Shown here: positions 45,857 to 54,960 of the stretch, piece after piece
How the letters are laid out: each line of letters begins with the position of its first letter
Numbering within the stretch: the stretch's first letter is position 1
Source of the DNA: Streptococcus downei MFe28
GTDB lineage: Bacteria; Bacillota; Bacilli; Lactobacillales; Streptococcaceae
DNA: 64,000 bases
Direction: 5' to 3'
NCBI RefSeq assembly: GCF_900459175.1
Contig: NZ_UHFA01000002.1
Span: forward strand, 2,046,001-2,110,000
Position numbers and translations under genes: made by a program
Notes under the pieces: model-generated
The model's input: only the letters and a program-made list of their open reading frames with translations
Told to the model about the DNA's origin: nothing
Database searches by the model: none

Positions 45857-47146
45857 ATGAGTCAAGCCAGACAACTGCTAAAACAGTTATATATCGATAA
45901 CCTGAAAACAGATTCCAAGCTCTATGTCGGTGTTGAATTTGAATTTCCGATTGTCAACATGGTTGGCAGATCAACGGATGTCCATGTGTCCAAAGGACTC
46001 TTTGATTACCTAGGAAACCTCTGCGATTTTGACATCATCCAATACGATCAGGAAGGTCATGCTATTGATCTCCGTCACAAAACCTATCAGGATCACCTTG
46101 TCTTTGAAGTCTCTTACAATCTTATTGAGTTTGCTTTTGATTGCACTGAAACTATACAAGAAATCGAGCAGCGTTTTGATTACTACCTAGGGCTTATCCA
46201 GCCCTGGTTAAGCCAGCATGGTCATATGGTGCAAGGTTTTGGTATCCACCCAAGCTGGTCTCGTAATGATAATGGTCCTGTAAAAATTGAACGCTATGAA
46301 ATGCTGATTGATTACCTAAAACTCTCAGAAACCAAAGGAAGGGCTGACTGCCACCACTTTCCTGACTATGGCGGCTTTATCTGCGGCAGTCAGGTTCAGC
46401 TAGATGTCACAGTTGATAATTATCTGCGTGCTATCAATGCTTTTAATAAGGTAGAAGCCGTTAAGGCTTATCTTTTTGCTAACTCACCATTTAACGGAGC
46501 AGACTGGGATACCTTGATTGCCCGAGATATTTTTTGGGAACAGTCTATGCATGGCTATCACGAGGAGAATATCGGTATTTTCCCAAAGGACTTTAAGGAT
46601 ACTCAGGATTTTCTAGACTGGATGGAACAAACTTCCATCTACACCGCCGAGCGTAAGGGGCACAGCTACTACTTCCCTCCTATTCGAGTCAAGGATTATC
46701 TGAGTCAAGAGACGATTGCTGCCTATGCTCTGGATGGCACCCACACGACCATCATTCCTGAAACAGCTGATTTCAAGGATCACCGTGCCTATCATTACCA
46801 AGACCTGACCAAGCGCGGTACCATTGAATTTCGCAGCACCTGCGCCCAGCCTATTGATAAGAGCTTTCTACCTATCGCCTTTCATCTCGGTCTCATGGCC
46901 AATTTAGAAAAGCTGGAGAGCCTTCTCGAAACTGAACCTCTCTTTGAAGCCTTCAATCACGACTATAAGGCCATGCGCCGCTATTTCTCAAAACCTGACT
47001 TGGGACACCATCTAGAAGCCATCCATCAATTCAGCCGGCTTGTGTTAGAGTGTGCTTTAGATGGCTTACTTAAGCGCGGTTACGGTGAAGAAGTCTATCT
47101 GAAAGAGCTAATTGAAACAATGGAATCCTCCGTAAGATTACGATGA
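45857..47146 (+). CDS. Glutamate-cysteine ligase-like (GCS2 family) carboxylate-amine ligase
   Basis: 429 residues; start MSQARQLLKQLYIDN with AAGGAGAG upstream. It matches the GCS2 fold: VGVEFEFPIVN (ATP/metal-binding Glu pair, about residues 25-35), GFGIHPSW, GSQVQLDV, and the Arg motif KRGTIEFRSTCAQP (about 320-333). This family joins glutamate and cysteine or another amine using ATP. Streptococci that make glutathione usually use a fused GshAB; this is a stand-alone form with no gshB nearby, so it may make gamma-glutamylcysteine or a different amide. Followed by a duplicated noncoding sequence. Confidence 0.75.
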   Translation: MSQARQLLKQLYIDNLKTDSKLYVGVEFEFPIVNMVGRSTDVHVSKGLFDYLGNLCDFDIIQYDQEGHAIDLRHKTYQDHLVFEVSYNLIEFAFDCTETIQEIEQRFDYYLGLIQPWLSQHGHMVQGFGIHPSWSRNDNGPVKIERYEMLIDYLKLSETKGRADCHHFPDYGGFICGSQVQLDVTVDNYLRAINAFNKVEAVKAYLFANSPFNGADWDTLIARDIFWEQSMHGYHEENIGIFPKDFKDTQDFLDWMEQTSIYTAERKGHSYYFPPIRVKDYLSQETIAAYALDGTHTTIIPETADFKDHRAYHYQDLTKRGTIEFRSTCAQPIDKSFLPIAFHLGLMANLEKLESLLETEPLFEAFNHDYKAMRRYFSKPDLGHHLEAIHQFSRLVLECALDGLLKRGYGEEVYLKELIETMESSVRLR

Positions 47147-47168
47147 TTGTTAATGATTTTCACCCATT

Positions 47169-47325
47169 CTTAGTATCACCATAGATAGTTCAGTTTATAG
47201 TGACTGTGCTTGAATACATCGTCTTTTTCGTTTCTCGTTTATAGATTCGTTCAATTACCTGCTCCATTCCAGCACCAACAGGGATTCTTGCCTAGTTCTA
47301 TTCCTAAATTAAACCACCATAGTAA
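47169..47325 (-). repeat. Copy 1 of a 155-bp direct duplication (possible sRNA gene)
   Basis: From TCTTAGTA to AAACCACCATA it repeats, with about 15 differences, the sequence at 47395-47548. The best-conserved core is GTTCAATTACCTGCTCCATT and the following AGCACCAACAGGGA. On the minus strand each copy has a short frame beginning MEQVIER, but no convincing ribosome site, so a non-coding transcript is at least as likely. Confidence 0.6.
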
Positions 47326-47338
47326 ACTGAAAGACTTC

Positions 47339-47381
47339 AAAAGAGTGGTCTCAAGTCTAAAAAACTTGAGACCACTCTTTT
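47339..47381. terminator. Strong bidirectional terminator between the duplicate copies
   Basis: Perfect 18-base arms AAAAGAGTGGTCTCAAGT / ACTTGAGACCACTCTTTT around a 7-base loop. It would end a minus-strand transcript of copy 2 and a plus-strand transcript from the ligase gene. Confidence 0.85.
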
Positions 47382-47394
47382 CATTTTCAGCCAG

Positions 47395-47548
47395 TCTTAG
47401 TAGCCCCACAGGATGGTTCGGCTTATAGTGACTGTGCTTGAATACATTGCCTTTTTCGTTTCTCGTTTATAGGTTCGTTCAATTACCTGCTCCATTCCAG
47501 CACCAACAGGGAGTTTTACCTAGTCCTATTCCTAAATCAAACCACCAT
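47395..47548 (-). repeat. Copy 2 of the 155-bp direct duplication
   Basis: Same orientation as copy 1, 226 bases to its right. Read on the minus strand it runs from after the terminator of the 47.6 kb gene to the strong hairpin at 47339-47381, the size and ending of a small RNA gene. Confidence 0.6.
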
Positions 47549-47570
47549 ACCATCAAAATGAACTAAAAAC

Positions 47571-47597
47571 AAACTAGAACATGAGCTGCTCTAGTTT
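47571..47597 (-). terminator. Terminator of the Ser/Pro-rich membrane protein gene
   Basis: AAACTAGA/TCTAGTTT stem followed by TGTTTTTA on the minus strand, ten bases past the stop. Confidence 0.75.
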
Positions 47598-47606
47598 ATT
47601 GCTAAG

Positions 47607-48770
47607 CTATTTGATGTGATAGTTTTTCTCAAATTTAGCCTTTTGTTTTTTAAAGTCCGACTTAAGACTTTGAGCCTTGCTAGCTGACAGCCGTCGATAG
47701 GACGCTTCAGAAATCTTTCGGCCCGACTTATCTCGGGTGATAATGGTTAGCTTATCTCCCTTGACCTTATAGGAGCGGCTGTAATGATAGCCGTCCGCAA
47801 TACTTGAAATATACTTTTTGGTCTCCTGAGCATTTAAGTAAGAGTAATAACCTTTTAGATCTGACTTAACCAGCTTGGTAACCTTGTCCTTGTATTCCTT
47901 GTTGGAAACGCTGAAATCAATCGTCTTATCCCATTGATTGACCTGATAAATATCATTTAAGTAACTACCCAAGGGGAGGTAGGGTTGGTTTCTGGCATTG
48001 GTTGAGAAGGAATAAGAATCCTCTTCAAAGCGCTTTTGCTTATTAACCACAACAAAGTCTTGGTAATGGAACTTCTTCTCCTTGTATTGGTCCAGTACAT
48101 CGACCCACTTGTCACTATCTTGGTCATAATAGTGCCATTCGCTTAGTTGCCAAGTTCCTTCTATATTCCCCTCATTATTACGCCAGAAGGCATAGCTACC
48201 AGCACCTGCGAAGGCCAGAAAGAGAAGGACCGCCAAAGTAAGGACGACCTTAGGCCACTTGGCCTTTTTCTTTTGTCCAAGCTGGGGAGTTTCTTGCTTG
48301 GGCGTCTCTGTTTTTGGCACTTGAGAAGGAATAGAAGTTGACTCTGAATCAACTTGACTTGATGCTGGACTAGATTCGGTCCTAGGAACTTCGGCCCGAG
48401 GCGCTTGGTGAACCCCACCAAAGGTAGCCCGCCGAACGGCAGCTCCAGCTGGACTGGCTGGCTTTGAGGAGGCTTGACTAGCCGGACTAGAAGCAGGAGA
48501 ACTAGCAGCATTGTTGGGTGTAGGGCGCTCTACCTCTGAGGCAGAAGCTGGGGCAATCTTTCTCCCAAACTCATCGCGCTCGGGAGCAGGACGGGAAAAC
48601 ACCGGTCTTTCCTGACTAGCCTGAGGCTGATTGTCAGAAGTCTGCCTAGCAGTCTTCTCTTGTGAAGGGTTGGGAATTACCCCAGCCTTAGCTGCCGCCA
48701 CCAACTCATCAGCTGTTGGCTTTCGGCCATTAACCGATTCAAACAACTCTATCCATTCTTGTTGATTCAT
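47607..48770 (-). CDS. Single-pass membrane protein with Ser/Pro-rich cytoplasmic part
   Basis: 387 residues in three parts. The N-terminal motif MNQQEWIELFESVNGRKPTA with DELVAAAKAG recurs at the start of several lactic-acid-bacterial envelope proteins. A long disordered Ser/Pro/Ala/Thr/Gln stretch follows (about 35-165). After KKKAKWPK comes a membrane helix (about 172-193), and then an extracellular domain of about 190 residues rich in Tyr, Lys and Asp (GTWQLSEWHYYDQDSDKW). No enzyme motif is seen. The topology suggests an envelope sensor or anchor. Family not recognised beyond the N-terminal motif. Confidence 0.75.
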   Translation of the reverse strand: MNQQEWIELFESVNGRKPTADELVAAAKAGVIPNPSQEKTARQTSDNQPQASQERPVFSRPAPERDEFGRKIAPASASEVERPTPNNAASSPASSPASQASSKPASPAGAAVRRATFGGVHQAPRAEVPRTESSPASSQVDSESTSIPSQVPKTETPKQETPQLGQKKKAKWPKVVLTLAVLLFLAFAGAGSYAFWRNNEGNIEGTWQLSEWHYYDQDSDKWVDVLDQYKEKKFHYQDFVVVNKQKRFEEDSYSFSTNARNQPYLPLGSYLNDIYQVNQWDKTIDFSVSNKEYKDKVTKLVKSDLKGYYSYLNAQETKKYISSIADGYHYSRSYKVKGDKLTIITRDKSGRKISEASYRRLSASKAQSLKSDFKKQKAKFEKNYHIK

Positions 48771-49079
48771 TTTTACAATCCTTATATTCTTTAATCCTAT
48801 TCATTATATCATAGATAGGCCAATGCTTCGTGAAAATCTTAACATTTTCTAATAGTTTTTCCAAAAATTCAGGAAATATCGCTATTCGAGGACTCTCTCG
48901 GTGGTAAGTTCTAGAGGTCAAAAATCATTTTTCAGAATACCTTCAATAATTTTGCGAAGAGGCATTAGGCAAACCCAGCCTTGCTTCCATTTTCAAGCAA
49001 GGCGCTTGGCCTGTCATTTAGATTCTGCTCGCTCCTCATTTTTGTAGTATAATAAGAAAAAAATAGATTGGAGATTACT
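48771..49079. other. Intergenic region with a promoter for the permease trio
   Basis: About 309 bases between divergent genes. A TATAAT (about 49048-49053) and ATTGGAGATTACT ribosome site serve the 42-residue gene. The left part is AT-rich, and no other feature was recognised. Confidence 0.5.
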
Positions 49080-49208
49080 ATGGCTATTCAATATAAGAAA
49101 AATGACGAACTGGAAAAGATGTTGGAGGGCTTTGCTAGCTTTCCTGATTTTGGGGGAGGTCAGGAACCCGACCCCGAGAAAGATAAGAAAGAAACCAAGA
49201 AGAAATAA
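49080..49208 (+). CDS. 42-residue acidic/basic small protein upstream of the permease
   Basis: MAIQYKKNDELEKMLEGFAS followed by a Gly-rich turn, GGGQEPDPEKD and a Lys-rich tail. GGAG lies seven bases before the ATG and TATAAT about 27 bases before it, so it is the first gene of the unit. The stop is five bases before the permease start. Leader-type attenuation is unlikely, because it has a normal ribosome site and mixed composition. No family recognised; it may be a small partner of the permease. Confidence 0.7.
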   Translation: MAIQYKKNDELEKMLEGFASFPDFGGGQEPDPEKDKKETKKK

Positions 49209-49213
49209 ATGTC

Positions 49214-50119
49214 ATGAGTATTTTTCAGAACTTGCCAAGCAGTGTCCTTCAATGGATGGCCATCTTTCTGTCCATCATCATTGAGGCGCTGCCTTTTATC
49301 CTTTTGGGCTCGCTTCTCTCGGGCTTTATTGAGGTCTACTTGACACCAGAGAGGGTTCACAAATACCTACCCAAGCAGAAATTTTTCCGGATTTTATTCG
49401 GAACACTGGTTGGCTTTGTTTTTCCCTCTTGCGAGTGTGGGATTGTCCCCATCATTACCCGATTTTTAGAGAAGAAGGTTCCCAGTTATACTGCGGTTCC
49501 CTTTCTGACTACCGCACCGATTATTAATCCTATTGTGCTCTTTGCCACCTATTCGGCTTTTGGGAATTCCTTCTATATTTTATCCTTGCGTCTCATCGGC
49601 GCTATCATCGTTGCCATGAGCCTAGGAATTTTGCTGGGCTTTGTCCTTGATGACAAGATTCTCAAGGACAATTATGTCAGCCATGAGCAGGAAGATTTCA
49701 GTCAGGTACCCTGGCCCAAGAAAATTTTCCACGCCCTGGCTCATGCTATCGATGAATTTTTTGATACCGGTCGCTACCTAATTTTTGGTAGCTTAGTGGC
49801 CTCGGCCATGCAGATTTATGTCCCGACCCACATCTTACGAACCCTAGGTGGCACACCCCTCTTAGCCATCCTAGTACTCATGCTGATGGCCTTTATCCTA
49901 TCTCTTTGTAGCGAGGCCGATGCCTTTATCGGTGCCAGTCTTCTTTCTACCCTTGGGGTCGGCCCGGTTACAGCCTTCCTATTGATAGGGCCCATGGTTG
50001 ACATTAAGAACCTGATGATGATGCTCAAGTCCTTCAAGTTGCGCTTTATCGCCCAATTTGTTGGGGTATCTAGCACCGTCATCATCGTCTACTGCTTGCT
50101 TGTGGGGGTGCTTAAATGA
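49214..50119 (+). CDS. YcgR/YraQ-type permease (UPF0718/DUF318)
   Basis: 301 residues with about eight membrane segments, in two similar halves. The signature SCECGIVPIITRFLEKKVP (about 78-96) and CSEADAFIGASLL (about 235-247) carry Cys and Glu residues conserved in the family, plus GPMVDIKNLMMM. Members are putative metal or small-ion permeases and are usually paired with a TIGR03943 protein, as here. The substrate is unknown; the two Cys-Glu motifs fit a thiophilic metal or a redox-active ligand. Its stop overlaps the next start by four bases (ATGA). Confidence 0.82.
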   Translation: MSIFQNLPSSVLQWMAIFLSIIIEALPFILLGSLLSGFIEVYLTPERVHKYLPKQKFFRILFGTLVGFVFPSCECGIVPIITRFLEKKVPSYTAVPFLTTAPIINPIVLFATYSAFGNSFYILSLRLIGAIIVAMSLGILLGFVLDDKILKDNYVSHEQEDFSQVPWPKKIFHALAHAIDEFFDTGRYLIFGSLVASAMQIYVPTHILRTLGGTPLLAILVLMLMAFILSLCSEADAFIGASLLSTLGVGPVTAFLLIGPMVDIKNLMMMLKSFKLRFIAQFVGVSSTVIIVYCLLVGVLK

Positions 50120-50928
50120 TTCGCTTTTTAATTCTAGTCGGTTATTTCGAGTTGACCATGTACCTGCAACTTTCTGGTAAACTCAATCAGTACATCAATA
50201 TTCATTACTCCTACCTAGCCTATATTTCCATGGTGCTGTCCTTTATCCTGGCCGTCGTTCAGTTAATCATCTGGATGAAAAAGGTAAGGATTCACAGTCA
50301 TTTAAAGGGATTTTGGGCTCGGCTCTTTAGCCCTGCTATCCTGGTTTTCCCTGTCATGGTGGGACTTCTTGTTCCCACAGTAACCCTCAATTCAACCACG
50401 GTTTCAGCCAAGGGCTATAGTTTCCCTTTAGCTGCCGGTTCTTCAGGTGGGACCAGTTCAGATGGGACAACTGTTCAATACCTCAAGCCTGACACTTCAG
50501 CTTATTTTACTTCTTCTGCCTACAAGACCGAGATGCAAAAGGAAATCAAGCCATATTTGAAGCAGGATAAGATAAACATTACAACGGAGAATTATATGGA
50601 GGTCATGGAGCTCATCTACCTCTATCCAGACCGCTTCGTTGGTAAAACCATTACCTATACAGGTTTTGTCTACAATGATGCCAACCAGAAGGACCACCAA
50701 TTCCTCTTTCGTTTCGGGATTATTCACTGTATTGCTGACTCTGGCGTCTATGGCCTTTCAACAACTGGAAATAAGGCTCATTATGAAGACAATACTTGGA
50801 TTCAAGCCACAGGCACCATCCATATTGAATACAATCAAACGCTCAAGCAAAGCCTACCTGTCCTAGAAATGTCTAAATGTCAGGAAGTCGACAAGCCAGA
50901 CAACCCTTATGTCTATCGTGTCTTCTAA
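50116..50928 (+). CDS. TIGR03943 family membrane protein
   Basis: 270 residues: an N-terminal region of three or four membrane segments (about 1-100) and a C-terminal soluble domain (about 140-270) with the TIGR03943 pattern MELIYLYPDRFVGKTITYTG, RFGIIHCIADSGVYGL and IQATGTI. Outward-facing Cys residues lie in IHCIADS and KCQEVD. It always accompanies the YcgR-type permease and probably forms a complex with it. No AdcR/Zur-type operator was seen ahead of the unit. Confidence 0.82.
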   Translation: MIRFLILVGYFELTMYLQLSGKLNQYINIHYSYLAYISMVLSFILAVVQLIIWMKKVRIHSHLKGFWARLFSPAILVFPVMVGLLVPTVTLNSTTVSAKGYSFPLAAGSSGGTSSDGTTVQYLKPDTSAYFTSSAYKTEMQKEIKPYLKQDKINITTENYMEVMELIYLYPDRFVGKTITYTGFVYNDANQKDHQFLFRFGIIHCIADSGVYGLSTTGNKAHYEDNTWIQATGTIHIEYNQTLKQSLPVLEMSKCQEVDKPDNPYVYRVF

Positions 50929-51210
50929 TTTTAGGCATTAAATCAGCCTTAAATTCTAGTATGAAACTACTAGCCATTGACATTTCAAGATAAAAAAATA
51001 TCATTCTAGGATTTTTGTCTAGTCAATTTCTAGTATTGAGCTATACTAAAAATAGGTGTAAGATTTATAACAATAAACTAGATTACTTTTATTCTTTTTC
51101 CAATGTAATCATTCTTTCCTAATTTGACCTGTAAGAGTGATCTAACATGTAAATATTACATCCTAACTACTACTTCTTTAGTTGCCTCATCCTTGCGATG
51201 GGGTAGAAAA
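50929..51210 (+). other. Noncoding stretch, candidate small RNA ending in a terminator
   Basis: About 280 AT-rich bases with no frame of note. The last part has a CCTCATC/GATGGGG hairpin (51185-51203) directly before the terminator at 51211-51235. This is either the long 3' end of the permease message or a separate small RNA; no convincing promoter was identified. Confidence 0.35.
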
Positions 51211-51235
51211 AACCTGTCCATTCGGGCAGGTTTTT
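51211..51235 (+). terminator. Rho-independent terminator
   Basis: AACCTGCC-type stem (AACCTGTCC / GGGCAGGTT) with T5, about 280 bases past the TIGR03943 gene. Confidence 0.8.
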
Positions 51236-51311
51236 ATGATGTCTAGTTTTTTAATTGATAGTCTGATGAGCCAGGGAAAATCTTGGAGAACAGACTTGAT
51301 TTGTAACGGAT

Positions 51312-51344
51312 AAAAAAGAGAGAAGTGGTTGATTCTCTCTTTTT
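51312..51344. terminator. Bidirectional terminator of ftsY
   Basis: AAAAAGAGAGAA/TTCTCTCTTTTT around an 8-base loop, 16 bases past the ftsY stop. Confidence 0.85.
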
Positions 51345-51359
51345 CTTAGTTCTGTCACT

Positions 51360-53045
51360 CTAAATCAGTCCTTCTAGAAGGCCCTGCATGAATTCTTCCG
51401 AATGGAATTCCCCGATGTCATCAATTTTTTCACCAAAGCCGATGAATTTAACGGGAATGTCCAATTCTTGACGGATGGCCAGGACAATACCACCCTTGGC
51501 CGTTCCATCAATTTTAGTGAGAACCAGTCCGGTCAGAGGGGTGATTTTTGAAAATTCCTTGGCCTGGCTGAGGGCATTCTGACCTGTTGAAGCATCTAAA
51601 GCCAGCAGGGTTTCATGAGGGGCATCAGGTAGGACTCGCTTGACAATCCGTCCGATTTTTTCCAACTCCGCCATGAGGTTTTCCTTATTTTGCAAGCGAC
51701 CGGCCGTGTCAATCATCAGGATATCAACACCTTGGGCGACTGCTTTTTCCATTCCATCGAAAACAACACTGGCAGGGTCAGCTTTTTCAGGACCTGTGAT
51801 GACTGGTACACCAACGCGATTCCCCCACTCCTGCAACTGGGCAACCGCTCCAGCCCGGAAGGTATCAGCAGCAACCAGCATGACCTTCTTGCCCTGGTTT
51901 TTATACTTGTAGGCCAGCTTCCCAATCGAGGTGGTTTTACCGACACCATTGACCCCGACAAAGAGCATGACCGTTAGGCCATCTTGAAAATTGATTGTTT
52001 CCTTGAATTGGCCATCTTTTTCATAGATGTCCACAAGTTTTTCAATAACGACTCGTCGAACGTCCTCAGTCTTCTTGGCATTTTCTAATTTGACTTCGTA
52101 ACGCAGTTCTTCGGTCAAATTGGTCGCCACTTGCACACCGACATCAGAGAGGATGAGCATTTCCTCTAGGTCTTCGAAGAATTCTTCATCAACTCGACGA
52201 AAATTTGCAAAGAAGGCATTTAGACGGGCACCAAATCCAGTCCTAGTCTTCTTTAGACTGCGATTGTATTTATCTTGTTCCGTCTCTTGGGTCGTCGAAG
52301 CTTCTGCCGGTTCAGGAACTGGCTGCTTAACTTGGCCATCTGCTTGCGAGTCAAGCTCTGGATTGGCTTGGGAGTCTTCTTCTTGCTCAGATACTGGTGC
52401 GGAAGTGGGCTCTAAAGAAGTTTGACCTTCTTCTAAGCTGGATTCTGAGAAAGGTTCTTCTTCTGAATCCTCAGTGCTATTGGTCTTAGTGGGGTCAGGG
52501 CTTTGAACAGCTTGATGGTTAACAACTTCTAAATTTGACTGAGTATCTGCAGTGGCTGATTCTTGGTTTGATTGGGCATCCGCTTTAGGCTGAGTTTTGG
52601 TTTGATTGTGTTGAGCCTCTGGTTCATCAAAGGATGCGGACTCTCCTTTGATTTCAGACTCTTTTGGGCTATCAAAGCCCTCCGAATAATCATCTTCCGA
52701 TAGACTGGACTCTTGAGCATCAGCAACCGACTCAGAAAGAATATCATTGTCTTCAGCCAAGGATGACTTAAGGGCATTGTAATCGGCCATAAAGTTTTCG
52801 GAATCAAGCACATCCTTGACCCAGGAAGGGGCCTTGGTCTCAGAGGCTAAGGCATCAATTGATTCAGACAGGGAAACGGCCTCACTAGTCTCTGAAGTCG
52901 CTTCTGAACTCCATTCAGATTCCTCATGCGGGGCCTGAGAGGCTTGAAACTCCTCTTGCTCCACAACTTCTGAGCTTGCTTGGGTCTCTTCTACTTCTGC
53001 TTGCTTTTCTTTTTTTCTGCCAAAAAGGCGGTCAAATAATCCCAT
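51360..53045 (-). CDS. ftsY: Signal recognition particle receptor FtsY
   Basis: 561 residues; start MGLFDRLFGRKKEKQ with AAGGAGA upstream. It docks SRP-ribosome complexes at the membrane. The first 12 residues form a basic amphipathic helix that binds lipid. A very acidic Glu/Ser/Gln-rich A region follows (about 20-260). The N domain starts near TRTGFGARLNAFF. The G domain has GVNGVGKTTSIGKLA (about 372), DTFRAGA, DTAGRLQNKENLM and TKIDGTAKGG. The C-terminus is complete. The A region is longer than in E. coli, but such expansion is usual in streptococci. Confidence 0.95.
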   Translation of the reverse strand: MGLFDRLFGRKKEKQAEVEETQASSEVVEQEEFQASQAPHEESEWSSEATSETSEAVSLSESIDALASETKAPSWVKDVLDSENFMADYNALKSSLAEDNDILSESVADAQESSLSEDDYSEGFDSPKESEIKGESASFDEPEAQHNQTKTQPKADAQSNQESATADTQSNLEVVNHQAVQSPDPTKTNSTEDSEEEPFSESSLEEGQTSLEPTSAPVSEQEEDSQANPELDSQADGQVKQPVPEPAEASTTQETEQDKYNRSLKKTRTGFGARLNAFFANFRRVDEEFFEDLEEMLILSDVGVQVATNLTEELRYEVKLENAKKTEDVRRVVIEKLVDIYEKDGQFKETINFQDGLTVMLFVGVNGVGKTTSIGKLAYKYKNQGKKVMLVAADTFRAGAVAQLQEWGNRVGVPVITGPEKADPASVVFDGMEKAVAQGVDILMIDTAGRLQNKENLMAELEKIGRIVKRVLPDAPHETLLALDASTGQNALSQAKEFSKITPLTGLVLTKIDGTAKGGIVLAIRQELDIPVKFIGFGEKIDDIGEFHSEEFMQGLLEGLI

Positions 53046-53172
53046 AAATTTCTCCTTGTTTTCTAGTTTTTTTGATGTAGCCAACTTGTTTGGACTTTAC
53101 TCGGTCTCATTTAAGAGGTTGGGTAAAAGGGGGGACGCAGGCACATGGGGCTCATCTTTCGTCATCCCGCAA

Positions 53173-53991
53173 TTATTTTTGTAGAATATAGCGCTCAACG
53201 GCCTCTGCCACGCCCGACTCCTCATTGGTCTTGCTAGTGACAGCATTGGCTGTTTTTTTGACCAGGTCAACTCCATTTGCCATGGCGACCCCCAGGCCTG
53301 CCCATTTTAACATAGATAGGTCGTTTTCCTCATCGCCGACTGCCATAACCTGACTGGCATCTAGACCAAGATGATCACAGAGCAGTTGTAGACCAACCGC
53401 CTTATGGACACCCTTGGGCATGATTTCCAGAATAATTTCCCGCGATTTGAAAACTTCGAAATCTTGGCGCAGGCTAGGAGGTAATTGGGCTATCCGTTCA
53501 TCCAAATAATCTTCTGGACAGACGGTGACAATTTTATTGTAGACGATATCTTTTGTAAGCTGGTCCAAGCTAGCAATTTCCACAAAGGTCAAAAGAGGAT
53601 TGGCTAGGTGATAAAGCGACTTTTGCCCTTGACTAGGAATACTGTAGACAATTCCTTCTGAAAGAATGTCAACGGGTAGACCAAGAGGCTCAAGGACAGC
53701 ATGAATCTTTTGAACATCTTCAAAGGTCAGCTCCTGCTTGGCTAGAATTTGACCGGTATTGCGTTGGACGAGACCACTATTAAAGGTAATACTATAATCC
53801 TCTGGACTAATCAAATCTAATTCTTGTAAGAGATTTCCAATGGCAGCTAGGGGTCTACCTGTTGTGATGACCACCTTGACACCTCTATTATGGGCCTCTT
53901 TAAGAGCACTCTGATTTTCTAAGCTAACCTCTTTTTGACGGTTAAAAAGCGTACCATCCAAATCCAGGGCTAAAAGTTTAATATCTGACAT
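53173..53991 (-). CDS. Cof-type HAD phosphatase, first of two
   Basis: 272 residues, HAD superfamily IIB. Motifs: nucleophile DLDGTLFN (about 9-16), motif II TTGRPL, and the C-terminal MAVGDEENDLSMLKWAGLGVAMANG, with two Asp for Mg2+. Such enzymes remove phosphate from sugar phosphates or cofactors (FMN, PLP). It follows the second HAD gene with no gap: its start codon directly follows the other's stop, so the two are cotranscribed. Confidence 0.92.
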   Translation of the reverse strand: MSDIKLLALDLDGTLFNRQKEVSLENQSALKEAHNRGVKVVITTGRPLAAIGNLLQELDLISPEDYSITFNSGLVQRNTGQILAKQELTFEDVQKIHAVLEPLGLPVDILSEGIVYSIPSQGQKSLYHLANPLLTFVEIASLDQLTKDIVYNKIVTVCPEDYLDERIAQLPPSLRQDFEVFKSREIILEIMPKGVHKAVGLQLLCDHLGLDASQVMAVGDEENDLSMLKWAGLGVAMANGVDLVKKTANAVTSKTNEESGVAEAVERYILQK

Positions 53992-54789
53992 TTACTCAAC
54001 AAGTCTTTCCAAATATGACATAACGACCTGGTCATTGCAGTGACCAATGACCTGATCCGCAATTTCCTTAACCTCTGATCTAGCGTTTGCCGTTGCGATT
54101 GCCTGACCAGCAAACTCCAACATCTGATAATCGTTCATATTGTCGCCAAAGGCCAAAACTTGGTCTGGGCTAATACCCAATTTTTGGCACATGGCAGCTA
54201 GGCCCGTTGATTTATCAACATGATCTAGGACCAGATCCAAGGATTGAAAACCCGTGGTCATGGCGACTGCTCCATCTAGGTGCTGGTTTAACCAAGCTTC
54301 GCGCTCATAGATGGTTTCTGGGCTGAAGTTGACTGTGATTTTAAAAATGTCATCGTAGACATCAGCCAGACTAGGGACCCTTTGAACGTTTTCATAGTAG
54401 TCTTTGACGAAATCAATATAATCATCCGGGGCGGTTTCCAGGGCGTAGGCACCCCGACGACCAGATAGCAAATAGCCTTTTAAATCGGGTAGACCGTCCA
54501 AGATAGTTAGTAACTTTAGATAAAACTCTTGGCCCATCTTAGCTTCAAAGAGGACCTGATGGTCATGGAGAACAAAAGATCCATTTTCAGCGACAAAGGC
54601 AAGGTCGTGCTCAAAACCAGCAAAGACCTTCTCTAGGGCAATCACAGCCCGACCGCTAGCGACCGTGAACAGGATACCTTTTTCCTTAAGTTTAGGAAGA
54701 AGTCTTCTCAGGCGCTCCCTGTCATAGCTTCCATCTTCTTTTAGAAAGGTCCCGTCCATATCTGTTGCAATTAGTTTTATTTTTGACAC
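53992..54789 (-). CDS. Cof-type HAD phosphatase, second of two
   Basis: 265 residues, HAD IIB. Motifs: DMDGTFLKEDGSYDRE (about 9-24), VASGRAV, and QVLAFGDNMNDYQMLEFAGQ with the metal Asp pair. It is about as similar to its neighbour as any two Cof-type enzymes, so recent duplication is not evident. Role presumably sugar phosphate or cofactor dephosphorylation; substrate unknown. It is the first gene of the pair by transcription order. Confidence 0.92.
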   Translation of the reverse strand: MSKIKLIATDMDGTFLKEDGSYDRERLRRLLPKLKEKGILFTVASGRAVIALEKVFAGFEHDLAFVAENGSFVLHDHQVLFEAKMGQEFYLKLLTILDGLPDLKGYLLSGRRGAYALETAPDDYIDFVKDYYENVQRVPSLADVYDDIFKITVNFSPETIYEREAWLNQHLDGAVAMTTGFQSLDLVLDHVDKSTGLAAMCQKLGISPDQVLAFGDNMNDYQMLEFAGQAIATANARSEVKEIADQVIGHCNDQVVMSYLERLVE

Positions 54790-54960
54790 CTTGTCCTCCT
54801 GACCAGGCCTGCAGGTGCTTGTCTAGCTCCTGTCTGGCTTAAAATCACTTACAACCATTGTATCAGAATTTCCGCATTTTTTCTGCCCTTTGGAAATTCC
54901 GTGAGAAACTTATCATTATTGTCAAATTTTTGTTATCTGATTGTTACTAAAACCCATAAG

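Noticed and set aside
47210..47428. 72-residue plus-strand protein across copy 1 of the duplication
   Set aside because: The composition is low-complexity, the frame runs through the terminator hairpin, and copy 2 does not keep the same extension.
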